Shown here piece after piece: positions 8,563 through 17,500 of a stretch of DNA of 64,000 bases. Numbering within the stretch: the stretch's first letter is position 1; every line of letters starts with the position of its first letter. The stretch is from assembly GCA_023386965.1 (NCBI GenBank), contig JAEWIR010000045.1, forward strand, positions 1 to 64,000, in the 5' to 3' direction. This stretch comes from Bacteroidota bacterium. Its GTDB lineage: Bacteria; Bacteroidota; Bacteroidia; Flavobacteriales; Weeksellaceae. A program made the position numbers and the translations under genes. Below the pieces are notes generated by a model. The model was not told where the DNA came from. It did not search any database and saw only the letters and a list, made by a program, of their open reading frames with translations.

Positions 8563-9280
8563 TCTGTAGGAGATGGTTTATCACTTCGGCCGCGGCATAA
8601 AGACCGAACATTGCCGGAATATAGCTGATGGTTCCGTAAAAGGACTTTTTGTAATTGGTGCCGTCAGTTAGTTTCAGGCTGTCTTCCTGTTGTATCTCAT
8701 TTGAGAAAACACAGCGAATACCTTTGTTTATGCCTTCTTTCTTCAGGCGTTTGCGTACCTGTTTCGCCAGGAAACAGTTGTGGGTCTTGCTGATGTCGCG
8801 TACCATTACTTTGCTTGGATCCGACTTACCACCCGCCCCCATACAGCTTACCACTTTGATCTTTTTTCGTCTTGCTGCCTTAATGAGCGTGATTTTAGGA
8901 GTTACACTGTCTATGCAGTCCAGCACGTAATCGAACTTTTCAGCCTCCAGGATTTCTGTCATGTCTTCAGGTTCCAGAAAACGGCTTACCTGGGTTAGTT
9001 TCAGCTGGGGGTTGATGTCCAGCAAGCGCGTATTCATGAGGTCCGCTTTGGAAAGTCCAATGGTACTGTGAAGCGCCGGTAGCTGGCGGTTGATGTTGGT
9101 AATGTCCACTGTGTCGCCGTCTACTATTGTCATTTTACCTACGCCTGCACGGGCCAGGAATTCGGCGGCAAAGGATCCTACACCTCCCAGACCAATAACG
9201 AGTACATTGGATTCCAGGAGTTTCCGGGCTCCTTTTTCCTTTATCAGCAGTTCTGTACGTTCCAGCCAGTTTTTTTCCAT
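8555..9280 (-). CDS. tcdA: tRNA threonylcarbamoyladenosine dehydratase (ThiF/E1-like)
   Basis: 241 aa. E1-like ATP-dependent enzyme that cyclises t6A37 of tRNA to ct6A. Visible features: the nucleotide-binding loop GLGGVGSFAAEFLAR, the adenylation motif DGDTVDITNINRQ, and the DCIDSV and GAGGKSDPSK segments typical of TcdA/CsdL. Length is usual. It lies upstream of rnpA with an eight-base overlap and 9 bases after the TatD-family gene, forming a reverse run concerned with tRNA processing. Confidence 0.9.
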   Translation of the reverse strand: MEKNWLERTELLIKEKGARKLLESNVLVIGLGGVGSFAAEFLARAGVGKMTIVDGDTVDITNINRQLPALHSTIGLSKADLMNTRLLDINPQLKLTQVSRFLEPEDMTEILEAEKFDYVLDCIDSVTPKITLIKAARRKKIKVVSCMGAGGKSDPSKVMVRDISKTHNCFLAKQVRKRLKKEGINKGIRCVFSNEIQQEDSLKLTDGTNYKKSFYGTISYIPAMFGLYAAAEVINHLLQND

Positions 9281-9289
9281 AAAATTTGA

Positions 9290-9910
9290 TCAGGGCAAAA
9301 TTGCCTTAAGGTTTTTTTCGATTTGAAGTATCAGCGTTTCTACGGAAATACCTTTCAGGGAACTGACCATTTGGTACAGTTCATCAATACTGCCTTCTTC
9401 AGAATCAGTCTCAAGAAACATCTTCTCAAGCGGGAAATCCTTCAGCAGCAGCTGCAAATTTACATTTTGTAACAGTGACTTTCCAAAACTGAGATAGAAA
9501 TCATGCTTACTGAGTTCATCTGCAACAGACTGTTTTTTATTGAATCCGTGAATCACCATTGGCACCTTCGCTTTCCTCTTAAAATGGGGCAACTCTGAAA
9601 ACCTGCGTACACAGTGAATAATGAGGGGTTTGCGCAGTGCATTGGCCAACTCAATCTGCCTGCCGAAAATCTCCTTCTGCAAAACATCATCACTTACCCT
9701 GGCATCCAGTCCACATTCTCCGATCGCTGCGCAGTTGGGATGTTGACTTACCTTCACAAGCCATTTCCATTTTTCATCAGTTTTTTCAGAAACCGTCAGC
9801 GGATGTATCCCGGCCGAGAACAGACTGTCGGTTGGCAGATCAGGATAATTCAGATTGTAAATGCCGTTTTTACAGCGACTGTTATGATGATGTAAGTCAA
9901 AATAATTCAT
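9290..9910 (-). CDS. TatD-family metal-dependent hydrolase
   Basis: 206 aa from ATG 9910 (MNYFDLHHHN). The open frame extends upstream to 10114, but the HxH metal motif within the first ten residues (DLHHH) shows that the shorter start is right. Other family features are SAGIHPLT, GECGLDAR with its metal-binding Glu, IHCVRRF, VIHGF and the C-terminal LETDSEEGS. TatD enzymes are Mg-dependent 3'-5' nucleases or deoxyribonucleases. The protein is somewhat short compared with canonical TatD (about 255 aa), as is usual for this Bacteroidota subgroup. Confidence 0.85.
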   Translation of the reverse strand: MNYFDLHHHNSRCKNGIYNLNYPDLPTDSLFSAGIHPLTVSEKTDEKWKWLVKVSQHPNCAAIGECGLDARVSDDVLQKEIFGRQIELANALRKPLIIHCVRRFSELPHFKRKAKVPMVIHGFNKKQSVADELSKHDFYLSFGKSLLQNVNLQLLLKDFPLEKMFLETDSEEGSIDELYQMVSSLKGISVETLILQIEKNLKAILP

Positions 9911-9933
9911 AGTCAAAAATAAATTACTTTGTT

Positions 9934-9947
9934 TAAACGCTTGTTTA
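9934..9947. promoter_or_regulatory. Inverted repeat, candidate TetR operator
   Basis: TAAAC-gctt-GTTTA is a perfect 5+5 inverted repeat in the divergent region between the TatD-family gene and the tetR-family gene. A palindrome of this size between a repressor gene and its neighbour is the usual place for autoregulation. Binding is inferred only. Confidence 0.35.
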
Positions 9948-9986
9948 TTTGTTAAGATTATGTTAATTTTACTCAAAATCACATGA

Positions 9987-10616
9987 ATGGGAAAGAAGTT
10001 TACGGAGAAACAGAAGCATATTCTGAACATCGCTGAAGAATTAATTGCGCAGAAAGGATTTGAAGGAACCTCGGTTCGTGATATCTCGGCCCGGGCAAAT
10101 ATCAATGTAGCCATGATCTCTTATTATTTTGGCTCCAAAGAAAAGATGATGTATCACCTGTACCATTACAGGGTTCAGCGCACACGCGAGCATTTTGCCG
10201 AATTTGCAGACATCATAAAAGACGGAAAGCCCGAGATGCAGATGCGTGAAATCATAAAGTATATTGTAGGTCAGCTTTTTAAGTACGGACAGTTTCACGG
10301 ATTTGTATCACAGGAATTAAGGCACAACGAAATCTTAAAGCAGGAGCTGCTGGCCTTCTATCAGTTTTGTGCGAAGAAAATAGACGAAGTCCTGAAGAAG
10401 GGTATAGCTTCCGGCGTATTTACCTTTGCGCCTAAGCCCGAAGATATCCTTTCAATCATCCTCGGAACCACTCTTTTTTCCATCCGGAACAAGAATTTTA
10501 TGGAAGTTTATGTGCGCCACAGCGACGAGCAAAATTATATAAAGGAAGCCGAGAAAAAGGTGAAAGCCAATATGATGCTTACTGTTTTTGCACTTTTGGG
10601 CTACGTTCAGGATTAA
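9987..10616 (+). CDS. TetR/AcrR family transcriptional regulator
   Basis: 209 aa. The N-terminal helix-turn-helix is typical: ILNIAEELIAQKGFEGTSV, then ISARANINVAMISYYFGSKE. The C-terminal all-helical ligand/dimerisation domain is not diagnostic of any ligand. The gene stands alone, divergent from the TatD-family gene, with a palindrome in between that may be its operator. Regulated genes cannot be identified from context. Confidence 0.88.
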   Translation: MGKKFTEKQKHILNIAEELIAQKGFEGTSVRDISARANINVAMISYYFGSKEKMMYHLYHYRVQRTREHFAEFADIIKDGKPEMQMREIIKYIVGQLFKYGQFHGFVSQELRHNEILKQELLAFYQFCAKKIDEVLKKGIASGVFTFAPKPEDILSIILGTTLFSIRNKNFMEVYVRHSDEQNYIKEAEKKVKANMMLTVFALLGYVQD

Positions 10617-10662
10617 TTCGAGTTAAATAATCATAAAACCGAAAGTATTGCTAAAAATATTA

Positions 10663-10670
10663 TATTTTTG
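10663..10670 (+). promoter_or_regulatory. Putative -7 promoter element of bamD
   Basis: TATTTTTG followed by CAG matches TAnnTTTG and lies 50 bases before the bamD ATG. No convincing -33 element is seen. Confidence 0.4.
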
Positions 10671-10720
10671 CAGGCTGACAGGCTTACAGTCATAACTTCG
10701 TAAGCTGCACGAAAAATTCT

Positions 10721-11680
10721 ATGAAAAAAATTGTTTTAATCCTTCTTACAGCGATATTCGTTACGGCCTGTAATACTGTTCACGACCAGGCACTTAAAAG
10801 TGCAGACAAGGATTTTATCCTGAAGGTGGCCAATGAACATTTTGCCAATAAGAAGTGGGCCAAATCCCTGGCGTTATACGAAAGACTCTCAAATCTTGTA
10901 GCCGGTACCGATGACGCACCCAATGTGGTTTTCAACTCCGCCTATGCCAACTATTACGATAAAAATTACAAACTGGCAGGACATCAGTTCAAAAATTTCG
11001 CAGTAACCTTCCCTCAGGACCCCAGAAAGGAAGAAGCCGCGTATATGTCCGCGCTTTGTTATTACGAGGGTTCCATGGATTATAACCTGGACCAGACAAG
11101 TACCGAACTGGCCATAAACGAACTTCAGAACTTCCTGAACGAGTATCCCAACTCTGAGCGTTCTCGTAACATCAGCGAGCTTACAGATGAGTTAAGCTAT
11201 AAACTGGAGTACAAAGCGTATGAAAATGCACGTCAGTATTTCAAAATGGGCGAGTACAAAGCTGCGGATGTGGCTTTTGAGAATGTTCTCGAGGACTTTC
11301 CTTCTACCAAACTGAGGCCTTCCATCTACGATTATATCCTTAAATCGAGATATGAATTAGCGGTGAACTCCGTGTTCAGCCTGAAACAGGAGCGTATTGA
11401 AAATGCTATGGCCTTCGCGCGGTTGGTAGAAAAGGAAATGCCCGGCACGGAAAATGCCAAAACTGCCGAGGCTCTCCGTAACCGCCTTGTAAAGGAGCAG
11501 GAAAACTTCGCACGTCAGCAAAAAGAGTTTGAAGCACAGAAGGCAGCCCTGGTCGCAAGACAGCAGCGTGAATCAGAACGTGCTGCCACAGATGCCGAAA
11601 AGCAAACGAAACAGGCTTTAAGAGACAGTGCCAAGCTGAATACACCTCCGCCGGCAGTGACTTTACCACTTGAAAAATAA
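10721..11680 (+). CDS. bamD: Outer membrane assembly lipoprotein BamD
   Basis: 319 aa. Lipoprotein signal with lipobox Cys at residue 17 (FVTACNT). The body is a series of TPR-like helical repeats (NKKWAKSLALYERL, KNYKLAGHQFKNF, AAYMSALCYYEGS), as in the YfiO/BamD family, which forms the BAM complex with BamA for outer-membrane protein insertion. A charged coiled-coil tail (about 255-300, Gln/Glu/Arg-rich) and a Pro-rich end are typical of Bacteroidota members. It is followed by rpoZ, whose promoter starts inside the last codons. Confidence 0.88.
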   Translation: MKKIVLILLTAIFVTACNTVHDQALKSADKDFILKVANEHFANKKWAKSLALYERLSNLVAGTDDAPNVVFNSAYANYYDKNYKLAGHQFKNFAVTFPQDPRKEEAAYMSALCYYEGSMDYNLDQTSTELAINELQNFLNEYPNSERSRNISELTDELSYKLEYKAYENARQYFKMGEYKAADVAFENVLEDFPSTKLRPSIYDYILKSRYELAVNSVFSLKQERIENAMAFARLVEKEMPGTENAKTAEALRNRLVKEQENFARQQKEFEAQKAALVARQQRESERAATDAEKQTKQALRDSAKLNTPPPAVTLPLEK

Positions 11681-11692
11681 TCACTATATTTG
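11662..11692 (+). promoter_or_regulatory. Promoter of rpoZ
   Basis: TTTA (11662-11665) and TATATTTG (11685-11692) are separated by 19 bases, matching the Bacteroidota TTTG-N19-TAnnTTTG layout with one mismatch in the -33 box. The -33 part lies within the end of bamD. The ATG of rpoZ is 29 bases downstream. Confidence 0.55.
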
Positions 11693-11721
11693 CACCCTTA
11701 ATTATAAATAACTCTCTCAAA

Positions 11722-12045
11722 ATGAGCGCAAAAGATACAAGAGCAGAACTGAACACCATTACTTACGACAGAGACAAGATTGAGCAGAATGTTGGTTCTA
11801 TCTATGAAGCTATCGTAATCATGGGAAAACGCGCGGAGCAGATCAATGCTGAAATCCGTACTGAACTACACGGAAAACTGGACGAGTTTGCAGTACACAA
11901 TGCTACTCTGGAGGAAGTTTTTGAAAACAGAGAGCAAATCGAGATTTCCAAACATTACGAAAAACTGCCAAAACCAACTTCTATTGCCATAAGAGAGTGG
12001 TTGGACAGCGAAATCTACTATAGAAAAACAGAAGACAGAGCATAG
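11722..12045 (+). CDS. rpoZ: RNA polymerase omega subunit (Bacteroidota type)
   Basis: 107 aa. Small RNA polymerase assembly subunit. The sequence is the longer Bacteroidota variety: SIYEAIVIMGKRAEQI is the conserved Rpb6/omega helix, followed by LEEVFENREQIEISKHYEKLPKPT. It is flanked by its own promoter and a strong terminator, so it is probably monocistronic. Its place after bamD and before coaBC is the usual order in this group. Confidence 0.9.
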   Translation: MSAKDTRAELNTITYDRDKIEQNVGSIYEAIVIMGKRAEQINAEIRTELHGKLDEFAVHNATLEEVFENREQIEISKHYEKLPKPTSIAIREWLDSEIYYRKTEDRA

Positions 12046-12070
12046 GCTCTATTTTGGTCAGAACACATTG

Positions 12071-12098
12071 TCACAGCGGTTTCCGCTGTGATTTTTTT
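12071..12098 (+). terminator. Rho-independent terminator after rpoZ
   Basis: A perfect 9-bp stem TCACAGCGG / CCGCTGTGA with a TTT loop, followed by seven T. It ends the rpoZ transcript before coaBC. Confidence 0.9.
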
Positions 12099-12144
12099 AT
12101 GCACTTTAGCAAAAAAGGGGTAATTTAGTGGTCAAACATTTTCA

Positions 12145-13350
12145 ATGATTCTGCAGGACAAAAAAATATTGATCGCGGTAACCGGAGGTATCGCAGCTTA
12201 TAAAATTAACCTTCTGGTACGGCGGTTGGTTACAGAAGGAGCGGAAGTCCAGGTGATTATGACGCCGGCAGCTTCAGCTTTTGTTTCAGCGCTTACGCTT
12301 TCAACTTTGTCCCGAAAACCTGTATATTCAGATTTTTATTCAGAAAACGGTACCTGGAACAGCCATGTGGATGTGGCCCTTTGGGCAGATCTGATGCTCA
12401 TTGCACCCTGTACTGCCAATACTTTGGCTAAGATGATGCACGGCCAGTGCGACAATCTGGTCATTGCAACCTACCTCTCGGCCAAATGTCCGGTTTTCAT
12501 CGCACCTGCAATGGACCTGGATATGTACGCCCATCCTTCAACCCGTCAAAATCTCGAGATGGCGCAGGACTTCGGGCACCTGATCATACCTGCTGAAACG
12601 GGAGAACTCGCCAGCGGTCTGGTAGGCGAAGGAAGGATGGCTGAACCGGAAAATATCCTTCAGTCCATTACGGATTATCTGAACCTGTATAAAGATTCCC
12701 AGTCGTTTTCCGGAAAGACCGTGCTTATTACCGCAGGACCTACTTATGAAGCTATAGATCCCGTTCGTTTTATCGGCAATCACTCTTCAGGCAAGATGGG
12801 ATTCGCCATTGCGGAATCTGCGGCTGCACGGGGTGCTCAGGTCATCCTGATTTCGGGGCCAACCTCCCTGCAGGTGAATCATGAGGGTATTCGATTGGTT
12901 AAGGTTACGTCGGCACGCGAGATGTACGAACAGGTATTTGAATTTTATGATCATGTTGATATTGCTATTGCCAGTGCAGCAGTAGCCGATTATGCCCCCG
13001 TAAATGTAGCCGCTCAGAAAATAAAGAAGTCGGATACCCATCTTACCATCGAACTTGTAAAGAATCCGGATATCCTGGCTGAAATGGGGCTTCGGAAAAA
13101 GAGTCAGTTTCTGGTAGGATTCGCTTTGGAAACCGAAAATGAAGAAGAAAACGCCCGTGGAAAACTTCATCGCAAAAATCTGGATATGATTGTTCTTAAT
13201 TCATTGAGCGATGCGGGTGCAGGTTTCGGCAAGGACACCAATTTGGTGAAATTCATTACGAGCGATGGGGTATATGAATTCGGATTGAAATCCAAAAAGG
13301 CCGTTGCTGCGGATATTCTGGAATTCATCCAGGAAAAAACATTAAAATAA
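12145..13350 (+). CDS. coaBC: Bifunctional phosphopantothenoylcysteine decarboxylase/synthase
   Basis: 401 aa. Makes 4'-phosphopantetheine for coenzyme A, and so ultimately for the ACPs further along. The N-terminal flavoprotein (CoaC) domain has VTGGIAAYK and the catalytic His in NSHVDVALWADL with APCTANTLAKM. The C-terminal CoaB domain has TAGPTYEAIDPVRFIGN, SSGKMGFAIAE and ASAAVADY. Length and domain order are normal. It sits between rpoZ and the DUF4835 gene, a common order in flavobacteria. Confidence 0.95.
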   Translation: MILQDKKILIAVTGGIAAYKINLLVRRLVTEGAEVQVIMTPAASAFVSALTLSTLSRKPVYSDFYSENGTWNSHVDVALWADLMLIAPCTANTLAKMMHGQCDNLVIATYLSAKCPVFIAPAMDLDMYAHPSTRQNLEMAQDFGHLIIPAETGELASGLVGEGRMAEPENILQSITDYLNLYKDSQSFSGKTVLITAGPTYEAIDPVRFIGNHSSGKMGFAIAESAAARGAQVILISGPTSLQVNHEGIRLVKVTSAREMYEQVFEFYDHVDIAIASAAVADYAPVNVAAQKIKKSDTHLTIELVKNPDILAEMGLRKKSQFLVGFALETENEEENARGKLHRKNLDMIVLNSLSDAGAGFGKDTNLVKFITSDGVYEFGLKSKKAVAADILEFIQEKTLK

Positions 13351-13387
13351 TATGAGTATTTTTCCGTTTTAAAACACAATTCCTAAA

Positions 13388-14290
13388 ATGAAAAACTTCC
13401 TTTCGATATTCCTGTTGTTCTTATTCTCCGGCTCTGCATTCTCGCAGGAGATTATGGCTAATGTAACTGTGAATGCGCAGCAACTTTCCGGCAGTAACCA
13501 GCAGGTTTACAGGACACTTGAGAAAAATGTGCGTGATTTCATCAACAAAACCAGTTGGACAGGCAAAAGGCTTCAGAACTTTGAAAAAGTCAAATCCAAT
13601 TTCGCTTTTGTTATCACCGGCCGCGAAGGCAACCGTTTCAACGGGACCCTGGTGGTACAGGCTGTAAGACCGGTGTTCAACTCCACCTACGAGTCGCCGC
13701 TTATGAATGTTAATGACACAAAAATTGATTTTGAATATGTGGAGAACGAAAACCTCATCTTCAACGAGCGTCAGTTTTCCGGCAAGAACCTAACGGACAT
13801 CATCAGTTTTTACGTTTATTTGATTCTGGGTTATGATGCCGACAGTTTTCAGTCCATGGGAGGGCAGCCTCACTTTACCAAAGCCCAGCAAATCTCGCGT
13901 AATGCCATGAACAAAGGCTACGAAGGCTGGTCTGTAGTGGAAGGTCCCCGTACGAGAGGCGCACTGATTGACGGGATTATTGCACCTTCGTACAATCCGG
14001 TACGAACTGTTTTCTACAATTATCACCGCTCCGGTCTTGATAATATGTACAACCAGGACCAGTCCAGTCCGAAGAAGGTGATTGCAGATGCGCTGATGGC
14101 ACTCAGACAGTTTGAAAACTCCTTCCAGCAGAATTACGCCATTAATCTGTTCCTGGATACTAAAGCAGCCGAGATTTATAATATTTTTGATTCCAGGAGT
14201 AACGGTGCGGTCAACATGAATGACCTCAAACAGCTTATGATCACGCTTTCGCCAAAGAATACGGAAGCGCGCTGGAATAACTGGAAATAA
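13388..14290 (+). CDS. DUF4835 family secreted protein
   Basis: 300 aa with a signal peptide (cleavage near AFSQE). The body matches the DUF4835 pattern: EIMANVTVNAQQLSGSNQQ, an SWTGKRLQ segment, FNSTYESPLMNVND, and SFYVYLILGYDADSFQ. The family is found between coaBC and recN throughout flavobacteria; it probably resides in the periplasm or outer membrane, but its function is not established. It lies 37 bases after coaBC with no terminator between. Confidence 0.88.
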   Translation: MKNFLSIFLLFLFSGSAFSQEIMANVTVNAQQLSGSNQQVYRTLEKNVRDFINKTSWTGKRLQNFEKVKSNFAFVITGREGNRFNGTLVVQAVRPVFNSTYESPLMNVNDTKIDFEYVENENLIFNERQFSGKNLTDIISFYVYLILGYDADSFQSMGGQPHFTKAQQISRNAMNKGYEGWSVVEGPRTRGALIDGIIAPSYNPVRTVFYNYHRSGLDNMYNQDQSSPKKVIADALMALRQFENSFQQNYAINLFLDTKAAEIYNIFDSRSNGAVNMNDLKQLMITLSPKNTEARWNNWK

Positions 14291-14322
14291 CTTGCGGCAT
14301 CAACTATTAACCAATATTTTTG
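14291..14322 (+). promoter_or_regulatory. Promoter of recN
   Basis: CTTG (14291-14294) and TATTTTTG (14315-14322) are 20 bases apart, close to the Bacteroidota consensus. recN starts 35 bases downstream. Confidence 0.5.
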
Positions 14323-14357
14323 TAGAGCTTTAGGAATTCTTAAAGCTCATTTTCATT

Positions 14358-16007
14358 ATGCTGAACCGAATTTTTATAAAGAATTTCGCCCTTATAGACT
14401 CGCTGGAACTCCAGCTGCATAAAGGTTTGCAGGTAATTACCGGTGAAACAGGTGCCGGTAAATCCATCATCCTGGGTGCACTGCGTCTTATCATGGGTGA
14501 GCGCGCAGATGTGAAAGCCATTCAGGATTCAGCCACCAAAAGTGTTGTAGAAGCAGAATTTCTCCTGGACGATTCTTACCGGTCATTCTTTATGAATAAT
14601 GACCTCGATTTTGAAATTCATACTCTGGTACGCAGGGAGTTGCTGCCCAGCGGCAAGTCACGCGCTTTTATCAATGATGTGCCGGTAACGCTGGAAGTTC
14701 TGAAATCCCTGTCCGGCAAATTAATAGACATTCATTCCCAGTTTGAAAGTTCTGATCTTTTTAATGAAGAATACCAGTTCAGTATTGTAGACGGTCTGTC
14801 CGAGAATAAATCGCTGATTGCTGAATATAGGACTGCCTTCGAAGCTTTTGGAACGCTGAAAACACAACTTCAGCAATACAGGAACAGGTTGGACGAAGGT
14901 AACAGGGAGGCCGATTATAAGCAGTTCCTGCTCACCCAACTGAATGAGGCCAACCTGGACGATGTGGATTGGGACGATTTGCTGAGCCAACTGAAAAAGC
15001 AGGAGAATGCGGATGCCATCACCGAAAACCTGAAGGAAATCTTTTTGAAACTCGATGCTGAACAGATTGGCTTGCTGGATACCATAAATGATGTAAAATC
15101 CAAGCTGAACCGCATTGCAGACCTCTCCCATGAATTTACACTGCTGAACACGCGGCTGGCTGAAAATATTGTAGAATTCAAGGATATTGTTTTTGACTTA
15201 CAGAACGAAGCCGAGAAAATTGAGACGGATCCTGGGGTTCTGGAAAGGCTGAATGAAAAGGTAAACAGCATCAACACACTCTTTCTGAAACATCAGGCCG
15301 CAACTGTGCCCGAGCTTATTGTGATCAGGGACAGACTGGTTGGTGAGCAGACCGGTATGGAGGAGCTTCAGCAGCTTATTGAGGCTACACAGACTCAGAT
15401 TAAGGAACAGGAGAGTAATCTTTCCCGTTTGGCCGGCTTGCTTGCAGCAAACCGGAAAAAAGCGACGCCGGTATTTAAAGCAAAAATGGAAGCCTTGCTT
15501 AAGAAACTGGGTCTGGATAAGGCCAGGATTGAAGTAGAACTCACGCCACGGCCGGATTTTGGCCGGTTTGGAAAGGAAAATATCAGGCTGCTCTTTCAGG
15601 CCAATAGCGGATTTCCCCTTAAACCCGTTGAAACGGCAATATCCGGTGGTGAACGTTCACGCGTCATGCTCTCTATAAAAAAGCTGATGGCCGAGAACGC
15701 GGAACTGCCTACCCTGATCCTGGACGAAATTGACACCGGTGTATCGGGCAAGATTGCTGAGGAAATGGGCAATGTGATGCGTGAGATGTCGCAGAATATG
15801 CAGCTGATCGTAATTACGCACCTGGCGCAGGTAGCTGCTAAAGGCGATAACCATTTTAAGGTTCACAAAGAAGAGATTTCCGGACGCACCCAAAGCACCA
15901 TTCGCCCGCTGGACGATACGGAAAAACTTCAGGAAATTGCCCAGCTACTTTCCGGAGCCCAGGTAACACAGGCAGCTCTGGAGCAGGCCAGATTGCTTAT
16001 GAAATAA
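14358..16007 (+). CDS. recN: DNA repair ATPase RecN
   Basis: 549 aa. SMC-like ATPase for double-strand break repair. Walker A GETGAGKS at 29-36, the conserved N-terminus RIFIKNFALID, a QFESSDLF segment, two long coiled-coil arms (about 160-260 and 270-360), the signature SGGERSRVMLS and Walker B LILDEIDTGVSG close to the C-terminus, then the H-loop IVITHLAQVAAK. Length is normal. A DUF5687 membrane protein follows after 21 bases but is functionally unrelated. Confidence 0.95.
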   Translation: MLNRIFIKNFALIDSLELQLHKGLQVITGETGAGKSIILGALRLIMGERADVKAIQDSATKSVVEAEFLLDDSYRSFFMNNDLDFEIHTLVRRELLPSGKSRAFINDVPVTLEVLKSLSGKLIDIHSQFESSDLFNEEYQFSIVDGLSENKSLIAEYRTAFEAFGTLKTQLQQYRNRLDEGNREADYKQFLLTQLNEANLDDVDWDDLLSQLKKQENADAITENLKEIFLKLDAEQIGLLDTINDVKSKLNRIADLSHEFTLLNTRLAENIVEFKDIVFDLQNEAEKIETDPGVLERLNEKVNSINTLFLKHQAATVPELIVIRDRLVGEQTGMEELQQLIEATQTQIKEQESNLSRLAGLLAANRKKATPVFKAKMEALLKKLGLDKARIEVELTPRPDFGRFGKENIRLLFQANSGFPLKPVETAISGGERSRVMLSIKKLMAENAELPTLILDEIDTGVSGKIAEEMGNVMREMSQNMQLIVITHLAQVAAKGDNHFKVHKEEISGRTQSTIRPLDDTEKLQEIAQLLSGAQVTQAALEQARLLMK

Positions 16008-16028
16008 ATTTCATTACATTTATAGGAT

Positions 16029-17498
16029 ATGTACATAAGACTAATTTCTCTGGAATTAAAGCATTTCCTGCGAAATCCGCAGTTTGGCGTAAATCTGATC
16101 ATGAAATTGCTGGTGGCCTTTTCTTTTTTTTGGATGGGTGCTGCATTTGTTGGAGGTGCGTTTCTGCTTTATTTCCTAGTTAAGGAAGAATTTCAACAGG
16201 ATCCAATCCGTATTTTCAGCAGATATTTCCTGTACTATGCGGTCCTCGACCTGGTTATCCGCTACTTTATGCAGCAGATGCCAACTCAGAATATTAAACC
16301 ATTCCTCGGCCAGAACATCAGGAAAAAACAACTGGTCAATTATACTATCCTTAGGATTTTCCTGCATTTCTTCAACTGGGGTTATCTGCTTTTCATGCTG
16401 CCCTTCTGTGCTCTGCTTATTTTTCATGGAGGTTACTCGGTTCCCGGTGTACTCATGTTTTTGTTGGGCATCATGGCCGTCTTCTATTTCAATAATTTCC
16501 TGAACATTCTGCTAAACAAAAAAAATGCGGTTCTGTTCGGTGTGGCAGCGGTGGTTATAGGACTGGGCGCCCTGGATTATTACGGTCTGGTGCCTTTTTC
16601 ATCCTATTCTGAGGCTTTTTTCTATTCGTTTTATGAGATTCCGGGCATGTTCCTTATTACTGTTGTTCTGGCCGGACTTGTGGGCTATCTGTGTTATCAG
16701 GCTATTCTGGGTAATTTCTATCTTGACAAGGGTCTTGAGCTGGAGAAAGCGGAGGCTAAAACGGAGGATATCAAATTCCTTCAGCGTTTTGGGACCATCG
16801 GGACATTCATTAACAATGATATCCGCCTCCTGAAGCGAAGTAAGGCGGCTAAGGTTACACTCTATATGAGTATTGCGTTTCTCTTTTACGGTTTGCTGTT
16901 CTTTAACGGAGCTTATCAAACCGACTTTATGAAACTCTTTGCTGCTATATTCGTGACCGGAGGATTTATGCTGATGTTCGGACAACGGGTGCCGGCCTGG
17001 GACTCGTCCTATTATCCGCTGATGATGACGCAGCAGGTGCCTTATAAGAAATTTCTCATGGCTAAATGGTCGCTTATCATCCTCAGTATTGTTATTGGAA
17101 TGATTCTGTCCACAGCATATCTGTACTTCGGCTGGGAGATCTACCTTACCGTACTGGGTGCGGGGCTATATAACCTTGGTGTAAATTCCTACCTCACCTT
17201 ACTTGCAGGTGCCTATAACAAGCAGGCAATTGACCTGAACTCTACAGCAAAAAGTTTTGGTGGAGGGAAGAACAGTTTCAATATGAAGGTACTTCTAATT
17301 GCAATACCCCAAATGGTTTTGCCTATGGCCGTCTTTGCAACAGTAAAATACTTTTTTGGTATGTACGCGGCTGTAGCGGCACTGGGTCTGTTGGGAGCGG
17401 TCGGTTTTATGCTTCGGAATTATATTTTTGAATTTATTGTAAAGGTGTACAGAACCCAAAAATATTCCACACTTGAGGCCTTTAAAAAAGAAAACTAA
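16029..17498 (+). CDS. DUF5687 multi-span membrane protein (ABC partner)
   Basis: 489 aa with about 10-12 hydrophobic segments and the N-terminal LISLELKHFLRNPQF seen in DUF5687. A cytosolic segment near 235-270 is charged. The ABC ATPase gene begins two bases after its stop, so this is most likely the permease of a two-gene ABC system. The cargo is unknown; the layout resembles ABC-2-type exporters rather than importers, since no binding protein is present. Confidence 0.8.
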   Translation: MYIRLISLELKHFLRNPQFGVNLIMKLLVAFSFFWMGAAFVGGAFLLYFLVKEEFQQDPIRIFSRYFLYYAVLDLVIRYFMQQMPTQNIKPFLGQNIRKKQLVNYTILRIFLHFFNWGYLLFMLPFCALLIFHGGYSVPGVLMFLLGIMAVFYFNNFLNILLNKKNAVLFGVAAVVIGLGALDYYGLVPFSSYSEAFFYSFYEIPGMFLITVVLAGLVGYLCYQAILGNFYLDKGLELEKAEAKTEDIKFLQRFGTIGTFINNDIRLLKRSKAAKVTLYMSIAFLFYGLLFFNGAYQTDFMKLFAAIFVTGGFMLMFGQRVPAWDSSYYPLMMTQQVPYKKFLMAKWSLIILSIVIGMILSTAYLYFGWEIYLTVLGAGLYNLGVNSYLTLLAGAYNKQAIDLNSTAKSFGGGKNSFNMKVLLIAIPQMVLPMAVFATVKYFFGMYAAVAALGLLGAVGFMLRNYIFEFIVKVYRTQKYSTLEAFKKEN

Positions 17499-17500
17499 TA

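Noticed and set aside
9911..10114. N-terminal extension of the TatD-family protein
   Set aside because: The HxH motif must lie near the start, and the extension overlaps the divergent tetR gene.
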